Assembly (NCBI GenBank): GCA_026182355.1
Contig: JAPFBL010000255.1
Span: forward strand, 558,001-622,000
Reading direction: 5' to 3'
Source: Hermatobates lingyangjiaoensis
Taxonomy: Eukaryota > Arthropoda > Insecta > Hemiptera > Hermatobatidae
Length of the DNA stretch: 64,000 nucleotides
Position 1 is the first letter of the stretch, and the number at the start of each line of letters is the position of its first letter. Shown piece by piece: positions 41,321 to 54,339 of the stretch. Below the pieces are notes generated by a model. The model saw nothing but the letters and a program-made list of their open reading frames with translations, did no database searches and had not been told where the DNA came from. Position numbers and translations under genes: made by a program.

Positions 41321-43946
41321 GAGTGTGTAACAAAATTTTACACTAAAGAATTGAAAAAAAATCAACATCTAAAACACATAGAAATTCAGAAGTTTGACCA
41401 ATATCTTTCTCAACTAAAACAACCAGCTTTGGTCAAAGTCTCACTCTTACTGAAGCCAGTGATATATTACATCAATGTGGTATTGAGAAAGGAGGGATTG
41501 TGTGCGTCTATCAGATTAAAAGTAGAAACTCAGAAACATAAAAAAGGAAATAAACACTCATAGTTTACAATAAGTTTGAAGATGATTTGCCGTCTTCAGG
41601 GGAAATGGATAAGACAGAAGGGTGAATAAATGAATAGGCTCAATGTTCATTAAATAGTAATGGTTGTAAATTAATAATATATATATATATATTTAAATAC
41701 TCCCAAAACCCATAACGCACTAAGAAATTCAAGAATGGGACCAAGGTCCACAATCAACAACAATCGCACAACATTGTTGGTCAATTTCACAGTACACTTG
41801 AACTCAGTCCTTTACGAGGATAAGTTGTTTGGAGATATATACTGTATTAACACAAATAACCACGTGTGAAAACTAAATACTTGGAACCACTTTCAATATT
41901 TCTGTTTAACATTAGCCCTCAGAAAAGTAATATATACAATAAGAAGACGAAATCTGACTGGTGTATACTTTCAAAGATAGGGAGTCCAATTAGATTTTAC
42001 CATTTTTTACATAAAAAAAGTGCACATAAAGTTACACATAAGGCTCTTTATGATATTTGGACATTAGTTGTTTACAGCTAGACTCAGCTTTATTGGCACT
42101 GGCTGATTAACGCTAGAATAACATATCCGAACGGAGAGCTAGCGGAAGAATCTCTACAGTACTGCCACATTTTCCAAGAGGGAAAAAAACAAACTAAATA
42201 TGAAACCAAATGGAAATTTCATAAGACAAAATAATAAAAAAAAATCAAGGAAATTAATGAAAAATTAACACTATTTAGAAAAAAAACTTTTCTCTATAAA
42301 GTTATTTGAAAAAAAAAATTGTAAAGGACAATTTTATTGGAAGTTCATTGCTAGTATATGACTGTTACCCTTTTGGTTTCTATATTTTACTCCAGGGATG
42401 CATTCATCTTTTCTCAGTTGTATTATTTCGTATTCTCCCTAACTATTCCCTTGTGCCCTGTCCGACTGCACGTACTTTCTTAGCATGCTCACGTCCTCTT
42501 TGAGTCATAATCATTTCTAACATTGACATCCTTCGAGAAAACAGTTATTCTGTTAGAAAAAATCTGCATTGGGCCACACACAACTTTACTATCAGTGATC
42601 ACACACTTAATAACAGTGACAATTAATTTATTAATTAATTTATCTTTACAAAATAAATAATAATGCATTAATTTTAAATATGTATAAAATTGACTTAATT
42701 ACAGTTTGCACGTTATTCGGTTGGTCAGTGACAGAGTTTAGGTAACTTAAACTGATTGAGTTTCATAAGGTGAACATTACATTGTAGATATAATATGGGT
42801 CTGCCTTTACCTGCTGTTATTAAACAGTAATCTATTAAAGGGGAGCCGGGTACAATTTGCCCTCACAAATAGTGTGAGTTACTATTACAAAGAATAAACT
42901 AAAATCATAAGACCACACCACTACTGATATCGCATGCCAAATTAGCGTCCATATAGTATTTCATACCATAATATAGGGTACATCATATAATATTTATATT
43001 ACAAACTCATAACTATGTGTACAATGAGTATAACTATTCTGCAAAACTTTAACGAGTCAGCAGGATAATGCCATGAAGAATGCAATGTCCCTCACTAAGG
43101 ACATGCGATCACCTTAAATGTCTGAAATTTATAAGTACCCATCATATTTGCTTTGATAGTTTCAAATATTTTTCGCTTTTAGCATATTGCATTAACCCCT
43201 TAGAATCACTTAAGTTTTTTGAAAGATACTTTATAATCAAATTATTCTGTTTTGGTAGGTATTGTAAATAAATCCAACAAGGTAGGCAGGTATGGAATAT
43301 TAAAATTTGAGTTCCATGGTTTTTCCTGTCTATTAACAGTTTCAATAATCAGAAGTAATTCCAATCTTGTTCATAGTTTATTATATTAACTAGTTCCTAT
43401 GGAAAAATTATAAATGCACTAATATTAACTGCTTAGGAAATAAAAAAATATTTTCTATTTCCTAAGTAAAAAAATAATGTGATTTAATTTTTAAGTAATT
43501 TACCTTACAACTATCCAGCTCATTCTCTTGTGGGAAACTATTTTTCTGTTTAATTTCATTGTGTCCGTCAAACTCTGTGACTGTACTGTGTTCACACCGT
43601 TTTGGATTCAATCATAAGCCAGTCAACATTATTATATTGTTACTCAAAACTGACCTTTTATTTTATCAAAAAATTCTGCAACTTTTTTCCAATAATGTTA
43701 ATGTTAGTTACAAAGAATCTGCAAAAAGTTCAACTATCAAGAGTTACAAATGAGCAGAAAAAAAATAATGTTTTAAAACACATAGTTGACAATAAAGTAA
43801 ACTTCCCAAGAGTAATAATGGTAAAAAATTATTCAACTCATCCATATTATATTGACTATTTTTTGCTATATATTATTGCGTTTTCAAACTCTTATACAAA
43901 CACAAAGATCATAAAAATAAAACAAAAACTTCAACGATGGGCTCTT
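41321..43946. other. AT-rich intergenic, no gene
   Basis: Several open frames of 60-90 codons occur but none has recognisable protein features. A short (AT)n lies at 41677-41692. At 41390-41450 there is a diverged relative of the foldback element at 23.3 kb. Confidence 0.4.
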
Positions 43947-44028
43947 AGGACCTCAAAATGTATAAATATGTCAAAATTTTGACATAGATTTCTTTCATTA
44001 ATACTGTACTTTGGTAATAGTAAAGTAA
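43947..44028 (-). mobile_element. Family B element fragment, inverted
   Basis: The reverse complement carries TACTTTACTATTACCAAAGT, then TGTCAAAATTTTGACATATT and ATTTTGAGGTCC, as in the family B 5' region. Confidence 0.55.
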
Positions 44029-46574
44029 CAATGGAAATCTATCTTCACTACTTTATTACCTGGTTAACACCTTCATGTCTCAAAAATATTAATCGGTGTC
44101 ATTAAACAATCAAGCATTGATGATATGAAACCTTTTCATATGTCATCTCATCTGCTAACTTGATACGATGACTATTATTTTGCCCTTGAGAATAAAAAAA
44201 AATAACCAACACTTATTTAATAATTTTCTGAAACTGTTTAAATGTCTACATACATTGTTATTGTATATCCCTTTATGTAATCCAACAATGTATGTATTAA
44301 AATTACAGTCTTAATTATATCCCTTATTACTTGGGATATAATAAGGCAATGCTTTCCTATAAATATTATTGTCTTATTTTAAAGCACAAAAATGATTAAT
44401 TAACATTTATATGTATTAAGTACGTATTTCATGATATATTTAAATATATAAGATGCCTAGATTTAGGCTTATGAAAAAGGTTTTCAATAAAACCAAAACG
44501 TTGGCAATGAGAGTTTAATTTGAACCTCCAAGTCCTAATAAACTTTTATTTTGTTATGTAATATATACTCAATTGAGAATAAATTATTATCGATGACTTA
44601 ATTGAGATTACTTTTAATTATCTTATCTATGATTATTGCTCAGTAGATGTATAGTCCAACAAAGGAATCCGTTTTTTTTTATAAAATATCTAATATCCAA
44701 CCAGAGAAGAATAAAGTGACTGAACTCACATCTGTATATTTTCGTAACACTGAGAAAACTGTTTAGTTTTTGTATAATGGGTTAACGTATGCATTAACGT
44801 TATTAATTAGATGCAAAATGTTACGTAGTAATTGCTATTCATTTCTCAAATGGAAGACAATAGCTACTGTACCAGCTTTGGCTTTGTTCGTTGCCTATAC
44901 ACAGAAACGAAACCACAATCACAAATTTCACTGCCAATGATTGTTTTTAATCTCCCTAGATTAAGTACTTTAATATAAATTATAGATCTCTTTAGATTTT
45001 AAAACTGGAAAAAGTGGGAATCTAAAATCGCTTAATTGATAAAGAATAATACTGAGCTCTTTTTGGAAAGACTACTTACTTTTTTGGAAAGACTATGTAT
45101 GCTTTTTCAAATTAACATTAAACATTTAATTCACTGGTGTTAATGTAGTCTCAATGTCAAGTCTCCCCATTGTACTATTATTTATATTTTTTGTCATTTT
45201 TTTATTATTACAACTATCATTATAGGGGTAAGAAAGATATTTGGTACAATAGATGTAAAATACAAGTGGAGAAATTACAGGTCGGTAGTTCTATATAAAT
45301 TATTACCGATCATGTAACTAATTGAAATTATGTTAAATAGTCTGATTTATGATGACTGATTAGTAGATCTTTAGGTCAACACCTTTTAGTATTCGAGGGG
45401 TGTTAATATGGGTTGGTAGGATGATTGTTACTAGATGAAAGGACTTAAAGAGGTGTAAAGATTGATAGGAATTATGGTATAGAGATCGACATTTTGTGGC
45501 CATAAGGAATGTTGAAATTATTGTGAACGGTGGTTCATGAAAACATAGTAAGAAGTTTGAACATTTGATGGAAGATAATGGATTTTTTTTAATTCACAGA
45601 TGATGAAACACTTGAATGATCCCCTCCTATAGAATTAAAACAAAAAACTAATTTTCATCGTGAGACAATGTTTCTAAAGCCTGGCATGAATATAAAGATT
45701 TTTTTGTAAAAGTATAAAATACGACATAGGCTGCAATAAACAAGAAGTTTGCCAATTATTTCTATATCAACTCAATAATCTTCCTTTCAACTTCTGAATA
45801 GAAAATGCATACTTCCTAGGAAATCTCTGACGTACTCCTTTGTTCTCACTGAAAACCCAGATTAATATTGTGGCAAAATAGAATGGGATATCTAATATAG
45901 TAGAGGGTTTTTGAATTTATTTGAGAATATTGATAAGTAGGAACATTAGAGCTCTGCGCTTTAGATACTAATCAGTTAATGTCATTATTTTAAATGTTCA
46001 TCATATTACTTTAAATCTTACTACTATAGATTCTGATGCTTTCTCTTGGTCTTCAAAGAAAGTTGACCGTGGAGAGGGGTCAGCCTCAAGGGCCGCTCAT
46101 GGGGGCAGGTCAATTCAAGATAAATAGCCGCCTCAACTAATGACGACTGACTGGAGACAAATCTCGCTGGAAGCCAGTCTTTCAGTCATTCTTGGATTGA
46201 TAGTTCTACACGCCTGCTTGTAGCTAAGTCTTGGAGAAAGTCTTTCTGCTTATACTCTTTGCATCATATTTAGTTATTAATCATCATTACTCAGTTTATT
46301 TCAATCTTACCTATCTATGGATATCAATTTTATTCCTCTCTGAAAGAAAATTATGTACAGTTAAATTTTAGCTATCACTTACGAGTATAGCATTAAAACT
46401 GACTGATATTGATGATTTCATTCTTTTGAAGTACTTATGTTTTTAATTCCTTCGTTATTATTTAGTCTTATTTCTGCATTAAACTAATATTACTAATAAT
46501 ATTACGAACATTACGAATATTACTAATATGACTAATATATTATATAGATATCTAATAATAATCTATAAAATATA
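44029..46574. other. AT-rich intergenic with a GC-richer patch at 46060-46200
   Basis: No gene. The patch at about 46065-46200 (GTCAGCCTCAAGGGCCGCTC and onward) stands out in composition but has no recognisable content. Confidence 0.35.
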
Positions 46575-46740
46575 AATAATAAAGTCTGGAGTGGCCTACA
46601 CTCAACTTTACTATAAGTAACTTAATATCAATTTTTTTTGAGTATATAACACATAACGTCTCATTTAAGCATAACGTAAACATCTAAATGGGATATGATT
46701 ATTAGTCTTTCATTCCTGAGGTAGTACAGATAGTGATTGA
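46575..46740 (-). mobile_element. Family B element, distal half, inverted
   Basis: The reverse complement reads CTACCTCAGGAATGAAAGAC, CCCATTTAGATG, TTGATATTAAGTTAC, then TATAGTAAAGTTGAGTGTAG and GCCACTCCAGACTTT. This is co-linear with the distal half of the copy at 33.66-34.05 kb. Confidence 0.7.
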
Positions 46741-48620
46741 AGGACGTATCAATATGTTTTATGGTATCTCTACTCTTTAAACCTCAAAAATTATTTCAAT
46801 ATTTCTAATGTAAACAACTGAGTGTATAACGTAAATAGAGTAGATAGAGATTAGTTCATCACCCTAAGTCGCGAGTGCGTCCACCAGAATGAGGTATTTA
46901 GCGTATATGGTAGTAAACAGTGGGCTACTTTGAAAGTCTTGGAAAGTAAAATTAATTTTAACACCTATAATATTACTCCTAAACTATACTATACGATACA
47001 AACTATCATATCCTGTTAATTTATTTGTTATTTTTAAAATGTACATTTTAGATCAAATTTAGATTTGTTTCTACATTCTTAATTATCTTATAAATGAACT
47101 AAGTGGTGATATGATCTTAATCTCAAGGTAATTTATATAGTTGGAGAAAATATAATTATTAAATTTTGCTAGATTTTTATCATATAATGGGAAAAGAAAG
47201 AAAATATGAGGATAAGTTATATAAATATCATGTGAAATAGCAAAAACAACCCCTCATCAGGGAATATCTGGAATAGGGATCTGAGTTGAGTTGCCTGAGG
47301 GAACTTCGCGACTGCTTCCAGATATCATCTAGGAAAGCAAGCGGCTTACTGATTACTTTCATTTTTATTTGGACCAAATTTAAATCTATTATTCATTTTA
47401 AAAAAAATATTCACTCAGTTGCTGAAAATTAGTAAACCTTTAAAATAATAGCTAAATGTAATAAGGAAAACCAGTTACTAGAATTAACAACGGCATCTTT
47501 TATGTAACTGATTTAAAAGTTTTTTCAACTTCAATTACACTACTATGTAATTAAATGATGATAACTGCTTATTTAACTCATTATTCAATTTGATTTTTCA
47601 GCAGAAAAGAGGTGTCGACAAAGTAAGTTTTGATTTAGATCCATAAATCAAATAAGAAGTTTATTGTTAGTATTCAAAAAATTAGTGTTCGGTCTAATAA
47701 TGCTCAATAGTTTGATCATTACTAAACAAGATTTAATAGTACTGTTCTTCTTATGGAACCATTCTTTGTTATCAAACCACCTAACGGATCAAATTTTCTA
47801 CCACTCGTGCCCTCTGTTTATTACAATCCCTCAGTACGTTATGTACACACCACACACACACACACACACACAACACATGTGGACAGGCACACACACGCAT
47901 ATGATCCTTGATATGTTGGACAAACGGGCAAAAGTTTACTTACTAGGGTAAAACAACATAAATATTCTAGAAGGAGATAAGAAAAGTCGAGTGTTTTGTT
48001 TCAACATATTACGTTAAGCAATCACTTCATAAAATGAGATGACTCTAAGGAATTGGTGTTTTTCTCGTCTGATGTTGAAAGAAATTTGGTAGAAAGTGCC
48101 TTATTAAATGTCACTTTAAAAAGATCATCAGTATAAGTCATGGACTTTTTAGGCTAGATGAATTTTTAATTCTAGGCATAGTTGGCAAATTAGACCTGTG
48201 GGTGATCTTTGATTTTGTGTCTTTGGACATTAGCTCTGACCGGATTGCTGATTGATCACATAGCTTTTTGTTTTCTTTAATTTCGTTTCTGTCTCCAAGT
48301 TTTCTTGTTTCGTTTATTTATTTATTAATGTTTTTCTATTTTAATTATTTATTTACTTACTGTTTATTTTGTATTGTTTAATTTTATTGGTATATTTTTC
48401 TTATTAAGCTATATTGTAACATATGTTTTCCAGCTGTTTTGTTACCTTCCTCCTGGTTAACTTTTCTGTTACCTTCTTTTATTTTGCTTTGTTTTCTCTC
48501 TGATGACATAAACTGAAAGGACTCAGAGCATTTATTTATTTTGACTTTCTTTTCCCTTGTGGTTTTGGACATTATACATATATATTAGTATAAATTGGCA
48601 GCAGATTTTCTGTTAAACAT
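46741..48620. other. AT-rich intergenic, short (CA)n
   Basis: No supported gene. There is a (CA)n tract at 47844-47873. A T-rich stretch at 48240-48570 has no recognisable coding content. Confidence 0.4.
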
Positions 48621-48621
48621 T

Positions 48622-48937
48622 TTTATTGAAGTATACGGCAGCTTCCACATTCACGACTTTTAAATGGTTTGCTCTAGTCTCCTGACTTTTTTTCGTTGCG
48701 TGGAGGTTACTTTGCAAAGCAGTTGTCCTAGAGACAACTATATGTCTATCTATATTAGACATTATACTATATTAGTATATTATTTTAACTGAAGTGTCAA
48801 GTTATTGTTCCAAAAAGTGTTTTTAATATGTTCGTAGGACAACTACTTTGAAAATTTCCCTCCACGCATCGAAAAACAGTCAGGAGACTGGAGCACATTA
48901 GCATAAAGGTCGTGAATGCTTAAGCTGCCGTATACTT

Positions 48938-48944
<7 letters not shown>
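48622..48944. mobile_element. Foldback element with about 110-bp inverted repeats
   Basis: Left arm ATTGAAGTATACGGCAGCTT, CATTCACGAC, CTAGTCTCCTGACT, GCGTGGAGG and AGTTGTCCTA. The right arm is the inverse of the same words in the same order, about 80-85% similar. The loop is about 100 bp and AT-rich. An (AT)n array abuts the right end. Confidence 0.85.

Positions 48945-48976
<32 letters not shown>
48945..48976. repeat. (AT)n microsatellite
   Basis: Perfect AT array immediately next to the right arm of the foldback element. Confidence 0.95.
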
Positions 48977-48978
<2 letters not shown>

Positions 48979-49061
48979 TTTTCTTTATTGGGTGGTTTTG
49001 AGGATCGTTAGAAAGCTACACCTCTGACCTGATTCCTCGAGGAAATATTGTGTCTCCCTAG

Positions 49062-49304
49062 TGATTCTACATTGGGGGTCCTAAATTTCGCCCCAATCAC
49101 GTTTATTTAGAGTCGGGATCTTTAACGAGTACCTGACACCGTACAGGCTCGGGAGCGATGGCATAACTTCCTCTCCGAGGGACAACGTGCTTAGATTTGT
49201 GGACCTCCCGCGTGAATAAATGAGGGTCATTGTGTGACTATCAAATCCGGATCCACGAGTCCATAGACCAACACACATACCACTGGCCCAACCTGGCTCC
49301 TAGG
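49062..49304 (-). mobile_element. tRNA-headed SINE, copy 4
   Basis: On the minus strand: GAGCCAGGTTGGGCCAGTGG (A-box region), GGATCCGGATTTGAT (decayed B box), then the body with TAAGCACGTTGTCCCTCGG, CCTGTACGGTGTCAGGTACT and CCCGACTCTAAATAAACGTG, ending AAATTTAGGACCCCC. It is the longest head in the family. Confidence 0.8.
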
Positions 49305-49875
49305 TGGACATTAATTATTCAATTAGTATACAGGGTGTGGAAACCATATAGTTATAAATAATATTTGAAATTTATAAATTATTACAGTTTTTTTTTAATG
49401 AAAAACCCCTCATTCAATAATAAATAACTGCAGTTTATCACAAATTTATTGCTTGGTCATTCACACTCTATAATGAACAATAAAATTATATTTAAAATTA
49501 ATTGTCTTCCTTAAAATTACAATCAACTCCTGCTGGTATTTACTAATTCACAAATCTTTAAATCCATATCGAGGAGGGATTTGAGCAACATGAACAAAGG
49601 AGTGTTAACTGTTATTATAAGACATCTTAAAGTAATCTAAAGGGTTGTTTAACTCATATCATCTTCTTCTCTCACAACCAATACTCTTCTCAAATTCTAC
49701 TTTTAATTCTGATATATATCCAGGAGAGTGAAAGAAGAGGACAAAAATTGACGTTTATTATTCGTATGGGAAAATTGATGTTTAAAATCATCAAATGAAT
49801 TCTTTGAGTACAATTTCTTAATATCTTTTGAATTCAATTTTTTGTCGTTTTCTTTATAAAGTAATAAAGTAAACG

Positions 49876-50095
49876 CCTTTCAAATAAAATAAGGTTGTTA
49901 GTTTGAAAAGTAAATTAATATATTGTGAATTCCAATAATTTAAATGTTTCCTCAAGTTTTACCCAGCCGATTTAAGTTCTTGTCCATCTTCAAGAGTAAG
50001 ATAAAACAAAAACTTTTTGAAACACACATACACAGATTTTTTTTATGACGGATTTCTATAGTTTAAATACACACCTATGTAAAATAAAAGAATTA
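49876..50095 (+). repeat. Direct duplication, copy 1 (about 220 bp)
   Basis: Shares, in order, AAATAAAATAAGGTT, ATATTGTGAATTCCAAT, CCGATTTAAGTTCTTGTCC, ATCTTCAAGAG, GACGGATTTCTATAGTTTAA and ATACACACCTATG with 50803-51031. Confidence 0.85.
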
Positions 50096-50802
50096 ATTTA
50101 AACTTTTCACAATTGTAAATAAATTATAAATTTAATTTCTTAGTTTTTTTTTTTGAATAAGTTACACAAAAACTGCTGGATGTAATTCCACGAAACTTGG
50201 CAGACAAATGGATCTTGTTCAGAAATAGACTCCATTAAATTTTGGTGTTGGTCCAGATCTGGAAATTTTTCCAGTTATTAAGTTAAACGTTTATTTGGTG
50301 TATTATTATATGCGGATATTTTTTTTTTTTAAGAAAATTGTTAATTCTGGGTTTAAAACCCTGCAGTGAGTCAAGTCATAATTACTATTTTCCAGTTAGT
50401 AGGTTTCAATTAATACCTATTTTTGTTTACCTTTTAGATTTAGTGATTCTCTTACTTGTAGCAAGCAAAATATTTGCTAGTGGTGAAACTATTAAAAAAT
50501 AAGTTTATTAATATTTTCAGATATTTATTACAATTCTATTTCAAGGTATTATGGAGTCTTCTTATTTGTAGTAATCCATTATTTTAAAGTTCAGTAAACA
50601 ACTAAAAAAATATTTGTGATCTTTGTTGATGCAGTCGTCTGTGTGACCAATCTCCCTAACAATCCAAGATTGAAGTTCATGAGAAAATAATGAAACCTGT
50701 TGTGTTAAATGTACTATAAAGTACTTTTGCATTGTAATTATCATAAATGTCATATAATCCTGACATTTAAACTGTTATATAATTCTCATTTCAACCAACT
50801 TT

Positions 50803-51031
50803 CAAATAAAATAAGGTTTGAAAAGTAAGTGCATATATTGTGAACTCCAATCATTTAAATCTGTTTTCCAAAGTTTTAATCCAACCGATTTAAGTTCTCA
50901 TCCATCTTCAAGAGCAAGATCAAAGAAAAACTGAAAAATTCCAAACCGGTTGAACACACACAACACACAGAAATTCACTATGGCGGATTTCTGTAGTTTT
51001 AATACACACCTATACAAAATAAAAGAGGAAA
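50803..51031 (+). repeat. Direct duplication, copy 2 (about 230 bp)
   Basis: Second copy of the 49876-50095 repeat. It has about 80% identity by eye, with extra bases in the AACACACACAACACACAG region. The two copies are about 700 bp apart and may be two members of a dispersed family or a segmental copy. Confidence 0.85.
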
Positions 51032-51936
51032 CTGATTGTTACTTATTAATATTGTATGGATACAGCTACAATATATTTAAAAAGATATTATGTATGAAAA
51101 CAGAAGTATTGTATTTGGTATTTACATGAAAATATGGAGTATACAGAGATAAATAAAGGAAGGTGGAAGAGATGAGATGAATCAAATTTGTGAAAACCGC
51201 CTCCTCATATTACGTGGGGGCAGAAGGAGAGTGGGCTGTGCCTGCAACGTGGGTAGGCCATGTGCAATAGAAACTAGGTCTTTTTAGCCGCATGGAGAAA
51301 CATCTTGAAAAAAAAAACAATAAGCTATTTCTGGAATGATGCAAGATATAAAACAAGATTGTACTACTAAATCATATTGTATTGCTTGCTGATAGTGTTT
51401 ATTGGAAAATCTGGTTTATTATGTCCTATACTGATATTCTAAGGACCTTTTGTGCAATTCTCGCACAGCACTAACAAAAGTTTCAAAATAATTATCAAAT
51501 AATGCGATAAATTTAAATTTATTTTTATAAATCTGACATTATCGTAAGTTATATTGTAAAACCCTGGCAATAATATTCCTACAAGCATATTGTTAGTTCC
51601 ACAAGATTGGTACAGTTGAGGCGAAACATTGATATAATCTTATCTCTTTTATAGCTGTCGGTTTGGATAGTGCAGATTTGAACGCAGATTTCCAAAGCAA
51701 CTGATGTAAATTGTTATTACGCAATTATTATTACAATTAAAATTATTATTACACAATTAAGCAAAAATATTTTTCAACTAATTATTATTAAACTATATAT
51801 TTTACTTAGCTTATCAGTATCCATTTTTTTATAAGTGGACCAAACCTCAATAAAGGAAAATAATGTAGAATATTGCTGTTGAGAAAAGACAATTTTGATA
51901 TTTATAAATATAAATGGATATACTATATATATGTTT

Positions 51937-52207
51937 AAACTAGATTAACAAAAGAAACACACATAAAAGAAACCACAGAAACTCACTACTATTTCGATTG
52001 CCGCGTCAATCGAATAGTATTCGATATGTGGTTATCTTCTATAACCACAGGAAGATAGATGTGGATCGCTCCCAGGACAGCTAACGACTGACGACTGACG
52101 GTTGTCTTCAAAACTTTCTTACATCTATCTTCCTAATGACAAGGCAATTGAAATATAGAAGTGAGTTTCTGTAATTTCTTTTATGTGTACTTTTGTGAAT
52201 CTAGTTT
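51937..52207. mobile_element. 271-bp foldback MITE
   Basis: The left arm AAACTAGATTAACAAAAG, ACACATAAAAGAAACC, ACAGAAACTCACT and GATTGCC is matched in inverse order by the right arm ending CTTTTATGTGTACTTTTGTG and AATCTAGTTT. Arms are about 65-70 nt. A second nested match (GGAAGATAGATGT versus its inverse ACATCTATCTTCC) occurs toward the centre. Non-coding. Confidence 0.85.
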
Positions 52208-52438
52208 ATTTAGTTCATGGAATCGTTTCATTTAATTCGTTGTTTATAAATTTATATCAAACGATTAAGAAAAAAGAACAAGGAAAAATAGTAACGAAAC
52301 TTAAATATTTTGCAAACATCGTCTGATATTTAAGTAAGTAAGTCTGATATTTGTTGTTGTTTCTTCGTGTTATTTTCTCCTAATCATTTAATAAGTTCTC
52401 CTAACGGACTATTTCTTGTATTTTAATTATATATATAT

Positions 52439-52615
52439 GATCAAACCACAATATGAAATGGGAAAACAAGACTAAGATCTTTCAACCATAACAAGCAGTC
52501 TTCAACCGCAAGCGTAACAACAATAACTGAGTAAGATCTTAGTCTTGTTTATATTAGTCTTGTTTTCCCATTTCATATTGTGGTTTGATCATTGATTGTT
52601 ATTTCACGTGTTTAT

Positions 52616-52619
<4 letters not shown>
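52439..52619. mobile_element. Family A foldback MITE, copy 4
   Basis: Left arm TCAAACCACAATATGAAATG to CAACCATAACAAGCAGTCTT. The right arm runs from CTTGTTTTCCCATTTCATAT out through GATTGTTATTTCACGTG, where it stops at an (AT)n array at 52619-52662. Confidence 0.85.

Positions 52620-52662
<43 letters not shown>
52619..52662. repeat. (AT)n microsatellite interrupting the end of a family A copy
   Basis: About 21 AT units directly after TTTATGTG of the family A right arm. The outermost AAATCTTTTTATGC of family A is missing. Confidence 0.95.
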
Positions 52663-52664
<2 letters not shown>

Positions 52665-54339
52665 TTGGGAGCAGGCCTTCATCTATACAAGTTTTATTAA
52701 AACTTATGCCTATTTCTAATTTCACACTTTTTCGAGTTAATTTTTCCCATCTTCTGACCTCTGGCTTCCAAGAGTTCGGGACTAGATATATTTATTCTCC
52801 AAAATTTTTATTTTTATAAACCAACATTTTTTGGTCCACATCGACCATTTTCAAGGTTATTTTTATATACAGCTACTATAACAAAATTATACACACTCGT
52901 AACAATAACGACATAACAATGATACTAATATACTAGAATACATATATAATTAATGTATTATTCATAATATATTGTACGCTCGTAGTAAATCCACCATCAA
53001 TTGAAACGATTTAGAATAGGCAGATAAACTTCATTCGAAACCCGTACAATTTTAACGACAAAACAGCATATATAAGATTATCAACCTTTCTTCATTTAAA
53101 TTATACCTTTGTTCTTAAAACATTCTGTTTCAATTGTGGAAATCGTTTTATTGTATAAAATATTGTTTTTTCTATATTATTAACTAATTAATTCAATTAT
53201 ACAATTTTAATATAATTTGCGGCAATATTTATTTAATTTATCCCTTTAAGGGATATAAGGGATTAAGACCCAATGTTCAATACTTTGTGCACATTTAGTC
53301 ATTTTTCTGTATTTATTGATTTTTAAAAGTAATTTTAATACATGCAATCTTCAAGTATGAATTATACATACAACGTATGAATTATGAATTATAATTATTA
53401 TTTATTTGTACGAAATTAGAGCTAGCTCTGTCAGAAAAGTGGAACCATTTGAAAACATTTCTGAGACGTGATATTTGTTCTGTGATGGTCATTAATCTTG
53501 TTCCCGTGATTTTAGACTGAAGTTTGTTGTCTTAAGAGACCTTCCCAAAAATAACTTGCTAAAGCAAAATGAAGAACCGAAGGTTTTGAAGCATTGAGAT
53601 ACCCTAAGCTACATATATATCTAGTCAGTGCGTCTTTTGGTCGAAATTTAATTGAGTATTACTAAATTTCTCCTTTCTTCAACTATATTGAAATACATAT
53701 ACATTTATTATTTTTTATATCTATATTAATTTCATTTTTTATTATTTTTCAGATCACTATTTCATATAATGTCCTTAATTGCATGATTTTATTAATTCTG
53801 ATTGTACAATAAACCTTCATTTTAGACAGATTTTCAGTTCCAAGAACGAACTTTGTATTTGTTATACATGTTGATGGTCGTTGGGGTAGAGGGTAGCTGT
53901 TGGTTACAAGTCTGAAAGTTTGAGAACAGACACTTTACAGATCTCACAGCTTAATGGATCATTTTGATATCATACCGAAAGTACTTCTTATATTTGATAT
54001 AAGATGTATAATTTTTGGCATTATACCATTTTTGGCTTCATGGAAAGGCAGTCCACTTTTATGCTCATTAATGATTTTTGACAATATTTTTTCCTCTAAA
54101 ATATGAACTGTAGAGATTTTAAATTTTACGTTATTTTAGAATTGATAACAGCATAAACTACAAAGACTTTAATAATTTTTATTAAATTTAAAATAATTGA
54201 AGCTACATTGAAGGTGTTTTATCAAGTTAATAGGTAGGGTTATCTTAATTTTTAGTTCAGAAATCATTAAGAATATAAGTAGTTGTTAAATAAAATCAAT
54301 TAAAATGAAATACTTCTTAGGAAAATTTGATACATGATT
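52663..54339. other. AT-rich intergenic, no feature seen
   Basis: No supported gene or repeat family member. Confidence 0.4.

Noticed and set aside
43602..43982. 126-residue plus-strand frame
   Set aside because: Lysine/Asn/Ile-rich AT-type composition, no domain, and its end overlaps a family B fragment.
45220..45900. LINE reverse transcriptase remnant
   Set aside because: Composition suggested old coding DNA, but no reverse transcriptase motif could be read in any frame.
49081..49278. 65-residue minus-strand frame
   Set aside because: It lies wholly inside a SINE copy.
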